Of a stretch of DNA of 64,000 nt, positions 11,901 through 49,822 are shown in pieces (position 1 is the first letter of the stretch; every line of letters begins with the position of its first letter). Position numbers and translations under genes: made by a program. The notes below the pieces were generated by a model that saw nothing but the letters and a program-made list of their open reading frames with translations, had not been told where the DNA came from and did not search any database. This DNA comes from Oasisia sp. SBJ-2009. Taxonomy: Eukaryota; Annelida; Polychaeta; Sabellida; Siboglinidae. Location: NCBI GenBank assembly GCA_964017155.1, contig OZ024867.1:20760225-20824224 (forward strand). The letters are read 5' to 3'.

Positions 11901-13478
11901 GACTTGTTGTGTTGTTGTTGCTACAGATGACTTGAGTGACATATTTGTTGTCACGTTGTTGCCGTGACAGATAACCGAACATCATTCCTCAGCTGTCACA
12001 GATGACAGCGTTGACATTTCTCAGTGACACATTCTAGTTGTTGTTTCTACAGATGACCTGAGCCGCATATCTCAGTTGCCAAATAATTGCTACAGATGAC
12101 TTGTTGTGTTGTTTTTGCTACAGATGACTTGAGTGACATATTTGTTGTCACGTTGTTGCCGTGACAGATAACCGAACATCATTCCTCAGCTGTCACAGAT
12201 GACAGCGTTGACATTTCTCAGTGACACATTCTAGTTGTTGTTTCTACAGATGACCTGAGCCGCATATCTCAGTTGCCAAATAATTGCTACAGATGACTTG
12301 TTGTGTTGTTGTTGCTACAGATGACTTGAGTGACATATTTGTTGTCACGTTGTTGCCGTGACAGATAACCGAACATCATTCCTCAGCTGTCACAGATGAC
12401 AGCGTTGACATTTCTCAGTGACACATTCTAGTTGTTGTTGCTACAGATGACCTAAGCAACACTCCTTAGATGTCACTCACATGGTTGTTGTTACAGATAA
12501 CTGGTATGAATTTTAGTTGTGTTGTTGTTGCTATTACAGATGACTTGAGTGACATATTTGTTGTCACGTTGTTGCTGTTACAGATAACCGAGCACCATTC
12601 CTAAGTTGTCACCCTGCTGTCACAGATGACAGCGATAACATTTCTCAGTGAAAAAATTGAGTTGTCATGTTGTTGCTACAGATAACCTGAGCAACACTTC
12701 TCAGATGTCACTCATGTTTTTGTTGTTATTACAGATGACTGGTAATTTTTTTTTAGTTGTGTTGTTGCTACAGATGACTTGAGTGACATATTTGTCATGT
12801 TGTTGCCGTTATAGATAATCGAGCATCATTCCTCAGTTGTCACAGATGACAGCGTTGACATTTCTTAGTGACACATTCTAGTTGTTGTGTTGTTGTTGCT
12901 ACAGATGACCTAAGCAACACTCCTCAGATGTTGTTGTTGTTGTTGCAGAGGACTGGCGTGGAGTCTCCCTCAAGGAGTTCCTCAGTTGTCCTCACAACCT
13001 CGCCAACAACCGTCAGACGCGCATGCTGGCGAACCTGAGCCTCGTGGGCTGCTACAACTACAGCGCCATGCTGCCCGCACAGCGCGACGCCATCATGCTA
13101 CAGAGTGCAAAGACAAACCTGCGTGAAATGGCGTTCTTCGGCCTGGTTGAGTACCAACGTGCCTCACAGTACTTATTCGAGAAGACGTTCCATATGAGGT
13201 TCATTGACAATTTCGAACAGTTCAGTGTCACGCACGCGAATAGAGCTAATGTGTCGGACTCGCAGCGCGTTCAGGTCCTGGGGACGAATCGGCTCGACGT
13301 CGAACTGTATCAGTACGCCAAGGAACTATTCATGAAGCGCCTGCATAAAATGCGGGCATCCGACGGGACGCTGGGTCATTATGACGTCGACGGTGACACG
13401 ATTAAAGTGCCACGAACGGAGTATGAGGAGGATGAAAGTTACGACGATGACAACGACGTTGACGCAGTGCGACACTGA
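2429..13478 (+). CDS. HS6ST: Heparan sulfate 6-O-sulfotransferase (three coding exons)
   Basis: Join 2429-2970, 6535-6683, 12949-13478: 1221 nt, 406 aa, close to the ~410 aa of vertebrate HS6ST1. The enzyme moves sulfate from PAPS to the 6-O of glucosamine in heparan sulfate, in the Golgi lumen. Seen: a type II membrane anchor (about residues 17-37) after a basic N-terminus; the 5'-phosphosulfate loop with MQKTGGSTFGRHL (101-113); CGLHADWTEL (153-162), whose His is the proposed catalytic base in the family; the 3'-phosphate-binding motif VREPLLRYLSEW (188-199); and the conserved block NLANNRQTRMLANLSLVGCY in exon 3. Both junction phases agree (AG|A, then G|AG). The C-terminus is acidic (DDDNDVDAV). 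Both introns end in minisatellites that reach or include the acceptor. Which of three in-frame acceptors is used for exon 2 cannot be settled from sequence. Confidence 0.95.
3134..3817. mobile_element. hAT-like nonautonomous element (CAGGGGTAGAAC ends)
   Basis: Inverted ends CAGGGGTAGAACT at 3134 and its complement ending at 3817. Interior carries repeated ACTAGTCC motifs. Related copies at 10372-11555 and 53015-53160. No transposase frame. Family call from the CAGGG-type ends. Confidence 0.7.
3868..5091. mobile_element. hAT-like element inserted in the minisatellite
   Basis: Ends read TAGGGACGAT at 3868 and ATCGACCCATCCCTA ending at 5091, imperfect inverted ends of a TAGGGATGG type. Lies between two copies of the 41-bp form of the minisatellite unit (3841-3865 and 5094 on), so it probably inserted into the array. 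No intact transposase seen. Confidence 0.55.
5092..6553 (+). repeat. 30-bp minisatellite containing the HS6ST exon 2 acceptor
   Basis: About 48 tandem units, nearly perfect 30-bp period, variants at two or three positions (ACATCACC/ACGTCACC/ATGTCACC; CAGATACC/CAAATACA). Each typical unit reads CTATGCTACAG then ATACCTGTACATCACCATG, which is the intron end plus the first 19 bases of HS6ST exon 2. A longer 41-bp form with ATTGTGTCC before the AG occurs at 3841, at about 5094 and at 6450-6474, framing the array. The long open frames through it arise only because 30 is a multiple of 3. Confidence 0.97.
6535..6683 (+). CDS. HS6ST: HS6ST coding exon 2
   Basis: Begins after the acceptor ending at 6534; the first base completes AG|A (Arg), then YLYITMVREPLLRYLSEWKH. 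Ends before GTAAGT at 6684. Carries the 3'-phosphate-binding motif. Identical acceptors at 6504 and 6474 would add 10 or 20 residues in frame; family alignment (one YITL/M-R-D/E-P block) favours 6534. Confidence 0.88.
6684..7850. other. Start of HS6ST intron 2, repeat fragments
   Basis: No exon seen. Holds a fragment of the TAGCCTCGG element family near 7140-7215, a poly-G tract near 7466, and short GGTAGTCC repeats between 7490 and 7700. Confidence 0.5.
8044..9339 (+). mobile_element. Kolobok/T2-like transposon with a THAP-domain frame
   Basis: TTAA at both ends (8044-8047, 9336-9339) and perfect 18-bp inverted ends TTAAAGGAACATGCAACC. TTAAAGG ends, TTAA target sites and THAP-domain proteins together are typical of the Kolobok superfamily. 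It sits in the hAT-like element of 7851-9410. At 1.3 kb it is too short for a full transposase. Confidence 0.72.
8363..8773 (+). pseudogene. THAP-domain protein remnant inside the TTAA element
   Basis: Open frame of 136 codons. Not matched to a named protein. Visible THAP-like order: YGC near the start, a FVQMP segment, a Trp (KWLHNI), VCQDH as the second metal-binding pair, and near the end LLNEATVPTEF, resembling the AVPTIF motif that closes THAP domains. The first Cys pair looks incomplete, so zinc binding is doubtful. Probably the DNA-binding part of a decayed transposase; expression unknown. Confidence 0.5.
9975..10326. mobile_element. CAGGGT-ended hAT-like MITE
   Basis: Ends CAGGGTATGTATAGG and TGTATGGACCCTG. 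Interior carries repeated CCTTGAATTT motifs. Same family at 39472-39862, 59070-59510 and 63183-63585. Confidence 0.75.
10372..11555. mobile_element. hAT-like element (CAGGGGTAGAAC family), interrupted
   Basis: Inverted copy of the 3134-3817 family: ACTAGTAAACC motifs and right end GTTCTACCCCTG at 11544-11555; left end unclear. Split by the TA-flanked element at 10423-10801. Confidence 0.65.
10423..10801. mobile_element. TA-flanked MITE (mariner-like)
   Basis: Inverted ends AGGGGTCATCCATAATTATC of about 45 bp, flanked by TA on both sides. The related copy near 53110-53150 reads across this site without the insertion. A poly-G run lies near each end inside the element. Confidence 0.75.
11700..12940 (+). 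repeat. Compound minisatellite before HS6ST exon 3
   Basis: Short motifs CTACAGATGACCTGAG, GTTGTTGTTG and TTCCTCAGTTGTCACAG recur. A 197-bp higher-order unit is repeated at 11851, 12048 and 12245 almost unchanged. Motifs resemble the end of the intron and start of exon 3 (GTTGTTGTTGCAG, then AGGACTGG; later TTCCTCAGTTGTC at 12976 on). It ends directly on the acceptor. Confidence 0.9.
12949..13478 (+). CDS. HS6ST: HS6ST coding exon 3 and stop
   Basis: Acceptor TTGTTGTTGCAG ends at 12948. Junction G|AG gives Glu, then DWRGVSLKEFLSCPHNLANN. Continues through the conserved MAFFGLVEYQ and LYQYAKELF segments to TGA at 13476-13478. The last ~35 residues are acidic and not conserved. Confidence 0.95.
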
Positions 13479-13704
13479 CGTATAACTAGTCTGTGTGTGT
13501 GAATCTCTGTCGGTAGTGGTGACGTTGGTGTCGTGTCGTCGTCGTCGTGACGTCCGGTCGTCGCCATGGTAACCCCTTGATGGGGTTGCGTGCATACTCC
13601 CTATTGACCTATGGTGCTAATCCATCCTCTGGCTCTGAGCAAACAAAACGTGTGGTCACTATCAGGACCATAGGGGACACCTGCTGTCAAGTGTCTTCGT
13701 CAGT
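13479..13704 (+). other. HS6ST: HS6ST 3' UTR region
   Basis: Follows the stop codon; contains a CGTCGTCGT tract. No canonical AATAAA is evident before the dispersed repeat that follows, so the transcript end is not located. Confidence 0.4.
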
Positions 13705-14340
13705 AATAGGGCGTGTAAGTCTCGCGCACGAAAACGGGGCTGGGGGCAGTTGGGGGCAGGAGATCCATATTCTCCATGTTAACGTATCGGACTTCGTTTT
13801 GTTTTTGGTTGTAATAATCGAACTGTTCCAGTCTAACTATTTCAGTTATACTGTACGAAGGATTATTACAAGCAGAAGCAGTGGAACACTTCGCCGGTTA
13901 CAATGATCACGGAAATCATGAATTTTAATAGATTATAATGGTGGTTGCCATGGCAACAGCGGCGAGTACTTGCGTTTGGCGGTCTAGACTAATAATGAAA
14001 AGTGCCATTTTTCGCGTAGTACAACCTGTTTGGGGCAAACGTACACATGTATTATGATTATGCGCATTTAGACAACTTGTAAGGTAGAAGTGCTTATCAA
14101 AACCACAACGTACAGCAATGTCAAATGCAAATCCCGTAAAATATTTTATTGTTTATTATTCTTGTGACCAGTCCCCAATTGTCTCGCTTAGACCCCAATA
14201 AGCTCCAATCGCGCAGAGTCATGCCATGCATTGTGACCCACTTGCACGCCCTATTAGACATGTTAAAGTTGCAATCAATGAGAACTGAAAATGTGGTGAA
14301 AGCTGATTTGCAGTTAATGTAATCAGTTTGGCAGCCATTA
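13705..14340 (-). repeat. Dispersed ~560-bp repeat, copy 1
   Basis: Inverted relative of 21405-21950 and 49285-49822. Shared blocks include GTGGTTGCCATGGCAAC, CGCGTAGTACAACCTGTTTG and GGACTGGTCACAAG (complement). No coding capacity seen; class unknown. Confidence 0.8.
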
Positions 14341-14649
14341 CATGTGATCATGAAACAGAAATGTTATTACTGACAATGTATCTGAAAGTATTTGAAAATG
14401 TTGAATACTTCAGGAAAGTATCTAAATACAAATACGTTTAATTCCTAAATGTCAATTACAAATACCTTTTAGAAAGTATTTAAATACTTTCAAATATAAA
14501 TGTATTTCTGCCAGCGCCCCCTGGTGTCGAGGATGTGTAAATTGAACAGAGTCTGTCATGATCGTAATGTAGCATTTGCATCTACAACTAAGAATATTAC
14601 ACCAGTAGCTTACTAGAAAAGCCTTGTTACAGTACAACAACTAATGAGA

Positions 14650-15170
14650 GTGACTGTATTGTTCATGGCTCCAAGAATGGTTTATTGTAGTGTAATTAAC
14701 TTACTTTGTAACTTATAGTCGAAGATGGGTACGACGTTTCGACCTGTCAGCTATGGACCTTGTTCACGTACTGGTGTCACGTGTGTTGCCTCAGATTACA
14801 TCTACAACCAAATTGTCCCGCCGAAATCTGAGGCAACACACGAGTACGTGAACAAGGTCCGTAGCTGACGGATCGAAACGTCGTACTCATCTTCGACATT
14901 AAGCGCCAAAGTAAGTTAATTACACTACAATTACACCAGTAGTTTACTAGAAAAGCCTTGTTACAGAACAGCAACTAATGAAGTTTATTGTATGATTTAA
15001 TTTACCTTTGAGCATATATTTGTTGATGAGTAAGACGTTTCGACCCGTCAGCTCGGGCCTTGTTCACGTACTGGTGACACGTGTGTCGAAATGTCGTACC
15101 CATCAACAAATGTTTGCTCCAAAGTAAGTTAAATCATACAATAAACCACTCTTGGAGCCATGAACTAATG
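14650..15170. mobile_element. Foldback terminal repeats of a Penelope-like element
   Basis: Starts GTTCATGGCTCCAAGAATGG and ends with the complement near 15166. Inside, inverted blocks with GACGTTTCGACCYGTCAGCT and TTCACGTACTGGTGTCACG. The same terminal sequence frames the Penelope-like coding fragment at 43043-43490. Confidence 0.65.
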
Positions 15171-16520
15171 AAGTTGTATGGACGGTGTAATGAAGTGGGA
15201 TTGTTTGGGGTACTGGGTCCGTGTCTTGCCAACTGTTGAGAACTATTACTTGACATTATTTTCTGGTTTGAAATTGTGAAGTTGAAATAACCATAATAAT
15301 TTAATTTTCGTCAAATAACATTCGGTCCCGTCATCTGTTACTTGTGTGCCACCTGGTGAGCTCATGAAGAATCAATGGCCACAGTATTTCTTCCTGTTAT
15401 AAGTCGCTAGTTATTGTGTACATAAAATTTAGTGTACACAATTATTTATATAAGTATTCTCATTTTTTTGACCATTTGATTTACATGAGGAACGAAAAAT
15501 AAGAAAATTGCATGTAAAGTGGTTTCAAATTGTATAAATATTTTGACTAGTAATGCATTTTCTTACACCAATTTTAATGCGCTTTCACCTTTTTTTATCC
15601 ATCTTTCAAAAAATTGACATCACCATAGGTGGCGACATCTGTTGTGTAGCACTGAAGGCGAGCGTTGATGGTGGTACCATGTCTGTGTCGTGCTCGTAGC
15701 AACCGAGGAAATCCCACTTGAATAGAAATTAGAGTTGTATCAGCTGATTTTGATTGGGAGGTCATCTGCAGGTGCTGATTTTGATTGGGAAGTCATCTGC
15801 AGATGATATTTGTACTGTGAATTCATGTACACCAAATTAATGAATGCTGCTGCTTCAATTCAGCAGAGATGTATGTAGCAGTTCTTTGTCACTTTCAAAA
15901 CATTGGTGCAGCTGAATATACGAAATGGTGCTTAAAATATGCAGTAAACATCCCGAATTAACTGATATTACTGCTATACATATGATGCTCACTAGACCAG
16001 TCATGTGACCATGCGTGTGAACCAAGTCATGTCAGTTAGTCGCCAAAGCTTACCAATGTATGTGTTGAGTGCTTCAGCTGCCATAAGATGTCAGTGAAAT
16101 ACGTAGTATCTGTGTGATACTGTTGGTGTAATGATACTAGTATAATACTCGCTTATACTCACACTAGTCGTCACCATTGGTTGGTCATCACAGTGGGGAG
16201 GTCTGTCACCTCAATGTCAAGCTTGTCACATGACAACTTGGTGCATGTTCTACCAATATACATACTCCGTTAACAACATTCAACGGTTGATTTACATACG
16301 TTATTCAGTTTCAAAATAAGGCACAAGCTCTACCTTTTTAATTGGTTACTACTGTTTTTAATTAAATTATTTAATTGTATTAGTATATATTGTTATTTTA
16401 AGCCAAACCTTATTTAGTAAACATGTCCTTGTACCTGTCGCCCACAGCTGGGCCTGGGGGAGTAGGCCACTGGGTGAATGTTTTCTTTTCCGATTCCATC
16501 CATTTGTCTGGTTCAAGTGG
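15171..16520. other. Gene-free stretch between convergent genes
   Basis: No exon or known repeat recognised. A 36-bp near-duplicate with GCTGATTTTGATTGGGA lies near 15740-15800. Confidence 0.5.
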
Positions 16521-16524
16521 ATGT

Positions 16525-17420
16525 TCACTGGTTCCATAATGATACTGGTTCTATAGTGACACTGGTTCCATAGTGATACTGGTTCCATAGTGACACTGGT
16601 TCTATAGTGACACTGGTTCCATAGTGACACTGGTTCTATAGTGACACTGGTTCTATAGTGACATTGGTTCTATAGTGACACTGGTTCTATAGTGACATTG
16701 GTTCCATAGTAACACTGGTTCCATTGTGACACTGGTTCTATAGTGACACTGGTTCCATAGTGACACTGGCTCCATAGTGACACTGGTTCCATAGTGACAC
16801 TGGTTCCATTGTGACACTGGTTCTATAGTGACACTGGTTCCATAGTGACATTGGTTCTATGGTGACACTAGTTGTATATGACACTGGTTTGATAGTGGTG
16901 CTGGTTCTATGGTGACACTGGTTCTAGTGACACTGGTTCTATATGATACTGGTTTGATAGTGGTGCTGGTTCTATGATGACACTGGTTCTAGTGACACTG
17001 GTTCTATATGACACTGGTTTGATAGTGGTGCTGGTTCTATAGTGACACTGGTTCTATGGTGACACTGGTTCTATAGTGACACTGGTTCTATGGTGACACT
17101 GGTTCTATGGTGACACTGGTTCTATGGTGACACTGGTTCTATAGTGACACTGGTTCTATGGTGACACTGGTTCTATAGTGACACTGGTTCTATGGTGACA
17201 CTGGTTCTATAGTGACACTGGTTCTATGGTGACACTGGTTCTATGGTGACACTGGTTCTATGGTGACACTGGTTCTATAGTGACACTGGTTCTATGGTGA
17301 CACTGGTTCTATAGTGACACTGGTTCTATGGTGACACTGGTTCTATGGTGACACTGGTTCTATGGTGACACTGGTTCTATGGTGACACTGGTTCTATAGT
17401 GACATTGGTTGTATATGACA
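16525..17420. repeat. 17-bp minisatellite
   Basis: About 50 tandem units of TGACACTGGTTCTATRG. The left part is more diverged, the right part (17040-17400) nearly uniform with A/G alternation at one position. Confidence 0.95.
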
Positions 17421-18802
17421 CTGGTTGTGTGGTGACACTGTTTCTATAATGACGTCAGTTCTGTGGTGACGGTTGTTCTAATCTCATGTCTCTTTTTTTT
17501 TGTGTGTTTTTTCTGATGATACATTTTATCATTATGGTATATTCCAGGCGGGATTATAAGTGATATCAGGTGGCAAAAATAACCTCAGTTAAGGCACATA
17601 GCAAAATGTAACAGTGTTTGGCGCACTGACTACCCGTAAGTCATGTCTCCAGAATGCTACTCTTGGGAAGGTCTAACTATCAGGACCTACATTTTTTAGA
17701 AAAAGGCTACAAAAAAATCAGCTGATGCAAGTTGAATCTGACTGGAGTGAACTGAAAGTGAAACTCTTTTTGGGGTGTCTTCAGATGATAGTGGTTGGTT
17801 GCTCAAAGACCAATGGTTTTTGAAATAAACAGGATATATAAGCACTATGGGGAATCAATTACAAAATGTCATCAAAGTTAGCATAGTAATATGTATGTAT
17901 ATATATAATATATATATATACATACATTATGACATAATAATACGACTGTATGTATGTCATATTATATATATATATATATATGACATATATATATACATAC
18001 ATACATACATGCATAATCAGTAGAACATGATTGACTGAATGTATATAGGATCTAAAGCAACGCAACGCTAGTGCAATAACTTATGATTGGTCGATTGTTT
18101 CCAATGCTACAATCATGTGACTGCAGGTTGGGCATTCGATTGGTCAACTGCCAGTATACAGATTTGTTCAGCAGTGAAGGTCACATTGTGTATTCAAGGT
18201 CACAGTAGAGTAAATAATGTTTTATAAATCGCATTCTATACAATCATAAAATGGTTTTATTTATATATCATATACCAATAAAGTGCTGTGTGATGTGATA
18301 TTACTCAAATACATTTCTTATGTACTGTAGAAATATTACAAAGCATTCTCGTTTATATACTGGTGTTGTTTTAATGTTTCATTGATTCCACTCTGTGTTG
18401 TGGTCTTTCTGTCATTCTTGCAGTATTGAGTCACAGGCACTTGATATTTGACACATTTAGCATCTAACCCCCAGAGAACTGTTGGACAAAAATCTGCGAT
18501 ATGTGCCATTTTTACAAAAGAAAACAATGTCATTATAAATGTAATACACGCTGCAATACAGTAGTGTTGTCCCGATACACAGTCATTACTAGATCTCAGT
18601 TTGAGCTTCATTTACTAGTTCCGACTCCTAACTCAGTCCACAAACTGGTAGTTTAAGTTCATCTTGTACATGTCTGATGCTTGCCAACTATCGACACAAA
18701 ATGTCTTCGTATAAGTGCTGTGACCTCGCTAGCATCATCGCAAGCATTTGTAAATTATTCCTATGTGTCACCGAACATATCTCAGGATAGTTCTTTTCCT
18801 AT
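17421..18802. other. Gene-free stretch with TA-rich microsatellite
   Basis: Contains imperfect (TA)n and (ATAC)n between 17885 and 18010. Otherwise nothing recognised on either strand. Confidence 0.5.
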
Positions 18803-19101
18803 CAATGGCTTTCATTTTTCATATCCAAATTCAAGATCTTAAATTTTGTTTTATATGTTGAGGCTTTCGTCTGAGCTAAAATCATTGATAATGAGCCAAA
18901 TAGAAAACCGGCAAATAAAGGAAGCTATCTGGATCAGAAAGACACACAGCAGTGAACGGAGATGACGGCAATTACAAGCTACCCCAAGTGTATGATGACG
19001 TCATTCCTCATTAGTACTGAAGTCAACGTGAACCATTCAGACGAAAGCCTCTACAGGTAAAAAGAAATTTAAGATCTTGAATTTGGATATGAAAACCATT
19101 G
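18803..19101. mobile_element. Small foldback MITE
   Basis: Outer ~70 bp are inverted: CAATGGYTTTCAT, CATATCCAAATTCAAGATCT and GAGGCTTTCGTCTGA at the left are mirrored at 19033-19101. No frame inside. Confidence 0.65.
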
Positions 19102-19239
19102 ATTGGTTGGTGTGGCTGAGCCGTGTGCGTGTGGGGTGTAGGTGTACCTATTCTCAGTAGCAGATCGGTGGTGCTGAACAACAATCTTCTCTTCTGAAAT
19201 GTTAGCTTAACTTAATAATTGTATAAATAAACAAATTGG

Positions 19240-19585
19240 ACGCATTCAATTGTAATTGTAAATATAATTTTAAATGATATTTTAGTCCTCTTATAATGTA
19301 TGTCTACTAATGAAAATTATATTTTTAGAAGATAATATATATATATATATTTTAAAGGACATTTTATATATTTATTTATTTATTAACTAGTTTACACCAC
19401 AATTATTGTTAAATAGATAATCTATTATTTTAATTTTGTCTTTATTTATTTATTTGTTATATTAAAATAATGTTTTCATTTTAAAGAACAAATGATGTAC
19501 AATGTATATCTTATACCTTATATTTATTTGCCATATTTCATTTTATTGTATATATAGGCACTATATGAGTCAACATCCAAATGAT
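19240..19585 (+). repeat. Retroposon 3' fragment, copy 1
   Basis: Shares TTAGTCCTCTTATAATGTATG, TTTATTAACTAGTTTACACC and GGCACTATATGAGTCAAC with copies at 26685, 38200 and 55075. On the opposite strand its TTTATT at 19542-19547 reads AATAAA, about 95 nt past the EARS2 stop. Confidence 0.75.
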
Positions 19586-19641
19586 TCCAACGGGACAGAT
19601 TTGGAGACAAGTGACAACTGGACATGTCATCTGTGAGATCT

Positions 19642-47059
<27,418 letters not shown>

Positions 47060-47161
47060 GTATATTTATATATATATTATATACATATGAAAACATGACT
47101 CAGTTTAATTACTTGGGAAGCTATTACTGTATGCACTATTTCTTGAGGGTAAATTAATACT

Positions 47162-47710
47162 CCAGGGTCATTCCAAGTGAACACAACCAAAATTCCAGAA
47201 ATTGGTTGCTGTCATCTCTTAGATTTTTGAATAGACCAGTACGGTGGGAGCCTTTGAAGATTAGCAAGAATAAAAAATTGGAGCATTCTGGCTTAAATAG
47301 TGTTCAAGTTACAGCAGTTTGAAATTTGGGACTTGGACATTTTTCGACAGCTTGTTAAAAATAAATAATTTTATTCACATTTCTTCTGCACTCTTTAGCG
47401 TGTGTCAGTGAAATTGTGTGCATTTGTTCTCTATAATGTAGAGATTACATAGCTACAATTAGACCATAAATATAGTGTATGGTTAACGTGCAGCAAGTTG
47501 ATACGCATCATGATTTATTCAAAATATCACTCAAAATATATAAAGTCCCAAATTTCAAACTGCCATAACTTGAAAACTATTTAAGCTAGAACGCTCACAT
47601 TCTGGATTCTTTCTAATTTTAAAGGCTCTCATCGTACTGATCTGTTCAAAAATCTAAGTGATGACAGCAACAGCTTTTGGTTGCGTTCACATGTATGGAA
47701 AGACCCTCCC
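47162..47710. mobile_element. MITE with ~170-bp inverted ends
   Basis: CAGGGTCATTCCAAGTGAAC at the left is mirrored by GCGTTCACATGTATGGAAAG ACCCT at the right; both arms also share TTGGTTGCTGTCATC, AAATTTGGGACTT and more. No frame. Confidence 0.75.
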
Positions 47711-47859
47711 CCCTTCTGGGGCAGATGAAGGGTTTTTGGTGTGTGTGATGCAGAGGATGCAACAACGCCTTCTGAAATCAATTTTTAAATATCTAACAAG
47801 TGTGAAAACCAGCTAGAATAGTAATTGCTCTATATGCAGGTAAACAGTTAACATCTAAC

Positions 47860-48346
47860 ATGTTTGTCGCCATGCCAATATTATGAATATAGCTTTCATT
47901 GTATATATGGATATGTGTAAAATATTTTAATCCTTAAATTTATTCTTTAGATCTATTTATTTTTATGTTTTAAAGTATTTATTATTTTAATAAGTTTAGT
48001 CAATATACATCTCTACATTTATATTTATGCTAATGTCTTAAATTATATATTATTTCAATCTATTTTAACCCAATATACTTTGCATGTTTTATGAAGCCAA
48101 AAAAAAAAAAAAAAATTATATATATATATTATACATGCATGTAATATTATTATATTTATTTTGTACTCATTACCCTATTTTATACGTATAATTGCTGTCA
48201 TTTTAAAATACTCTGTATGCTTGTTATGGTTTTATGTCGTCTCGTTGCTTTATACTCGTTTTGTCGGAAAATAGCTCAGATGAGCTAATGTTACCTAATT
48301 ATCATGTAACCGACGTTAAATAAAGCTTCTTGTATCTTGTATCTTA
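47860..48346 (+). repeat. LINE 3' UTR and tail
   Basis: Ends CCGACGTTAAATAAAGCTTC then TTGTATCTTGTATCTT, a short tandem tail of CR1/Rex-like type. AT-rich 3' UTR-like sequence upstream; no coding part. Confidence 0.55.
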
Positions 48347-49284
48347 AGTATATGTATTTAAAAATGAAATGTGTACACTATGTTAAAATCAAAATGCACA
48401 TACCCGGTATCTACAATAGCATATGAAACGGGAATTGCAATGATGGCTGTGCTGGCCCACAGAGCTCCTGTTTGAATGGCTGTACCAAATGTAAACTAAC
48501 TTAGTAGATCTCAACATTCACACGCACACAAAGGGTCGATATCCCAGCAAACAACGACCCGTGATTTCACATGTTCCATAAGTGAATTCACGAATTCAAC
48601 TGGCTCAATTCACGTGAATTCACCAGATTCTGTGAACAAATTTGGTGTGTCGACACGTGTTTACCGTGAAATCACAAGTTTTTCACGTGGTGGCACATAC
48701 CAGTGAAACCGTACCAGTTCTGACCCAGTACGACTCGTGTCAAAGTCGTTCAAAACTTGTGACAACAGGCAGAACACGTGTATTCACGTGAATACACTTG
48801 AAAACCCTTACTGGTGGAGCAGTACCAGTTATAAACCAGTATATGTGCCTACTGGTTCAGAAATGGTTCCCTGTTTGCTGGAGTCACTGACCACGTCAGT
48901 ACCAGTTCTTCTCATCCTTACTTCAGTTGACAAACTCCTCTTTCAACTTCGGCCAATGAAATTACTCACGACGAGTGTGGTCAGCCTCTGGTCATGTAAT
49001 ATATTTGTGATGCTAGTCGTGTTGCAAGCCGTGTTTAGGATGAGAATGGGTAATTATATCAATTGGGAATCTCACTTAGAATTAATTGGGGGGTATTTAC
49101 ACTGGTTTTTTTATGGGTGACACAGTAACGACTGGTAAAGTCATTTGTAATAATTTTATAGTTTAACTCTGCTCAAATCCTTAGTTTATGGATATGATCA
49201 ACAAGGAAGGGGTACAGAGATTCCCAGGTACTGTAGCATAGGGCAGCAACCCCTCTCCTGGTGGTGGTTTGCAAGCTAGGATGG
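48347..49284. other. Gene-free intergenic stretch
   Basis: No supported gene. Several CACGTGAATTCAC and ACCAGT motifs recur between 48560 and 48850. A 127-codon frame at 48737 resembles nothing I know. Confidence 0.45.
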
Positions 49285-49822
49285 ATCTGGGGGTAAGTGT
49301 GTCACGATAAATGGCGTGACTCCGCGCGATTGGAGCTCATTGTGGTCTAAGCGAGACAATTGGGGACTGGTCACAAAAATAATACACAATAAAATAGTTT
49401 ACGGGATTTGCATTTTACATTGCTGTACATTGTGGTTTCGATAAGCACTTATATCTGACAAGTTGTCTAAATTCGCATAATCATAACACATGTGTACGTT
49501 TGCCCCAAACAGGTTGTACTACGCGAAAAATGGCAGTTTTCATTATTAGTCAAGATCGCCAAACGCAAGTACTTGCCGCTATTGCCATGGCAACCACCAT
49601 TATAATCGATTAAAATTCATGATTTCCGTGATCATTGTCACCGGCAAAGTGTTCCACTGCTTCTGCTTGTAATAATCCTTCGGACAGTACAACTGAAATA
49701 GTTAGACTGGAACAGTTCGATTATTACAACCAAAAACAAAACAAAGTCCTATACATTAACATGGAGAATATGGACCTCCTGCCCCCAACTGCCCCCAGCC
49801 TCGTTTTCGCGCGCGAGACTTA
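49285..49822 (+). repeat. Dispersed ~560-bp repeat, copy 3, split
   Basis: Very close to 21405-21950. Continues after the TA-flanked element as ACACACCCTATT at 51173. Confidence 0.85.

Noticed and set aside
48737..49120. 127-codon open frame between EARS2 and DNAJC19
   Set aside because: No recognisable domain, no splice support, and sequence around it is rich in short inverted motifs.
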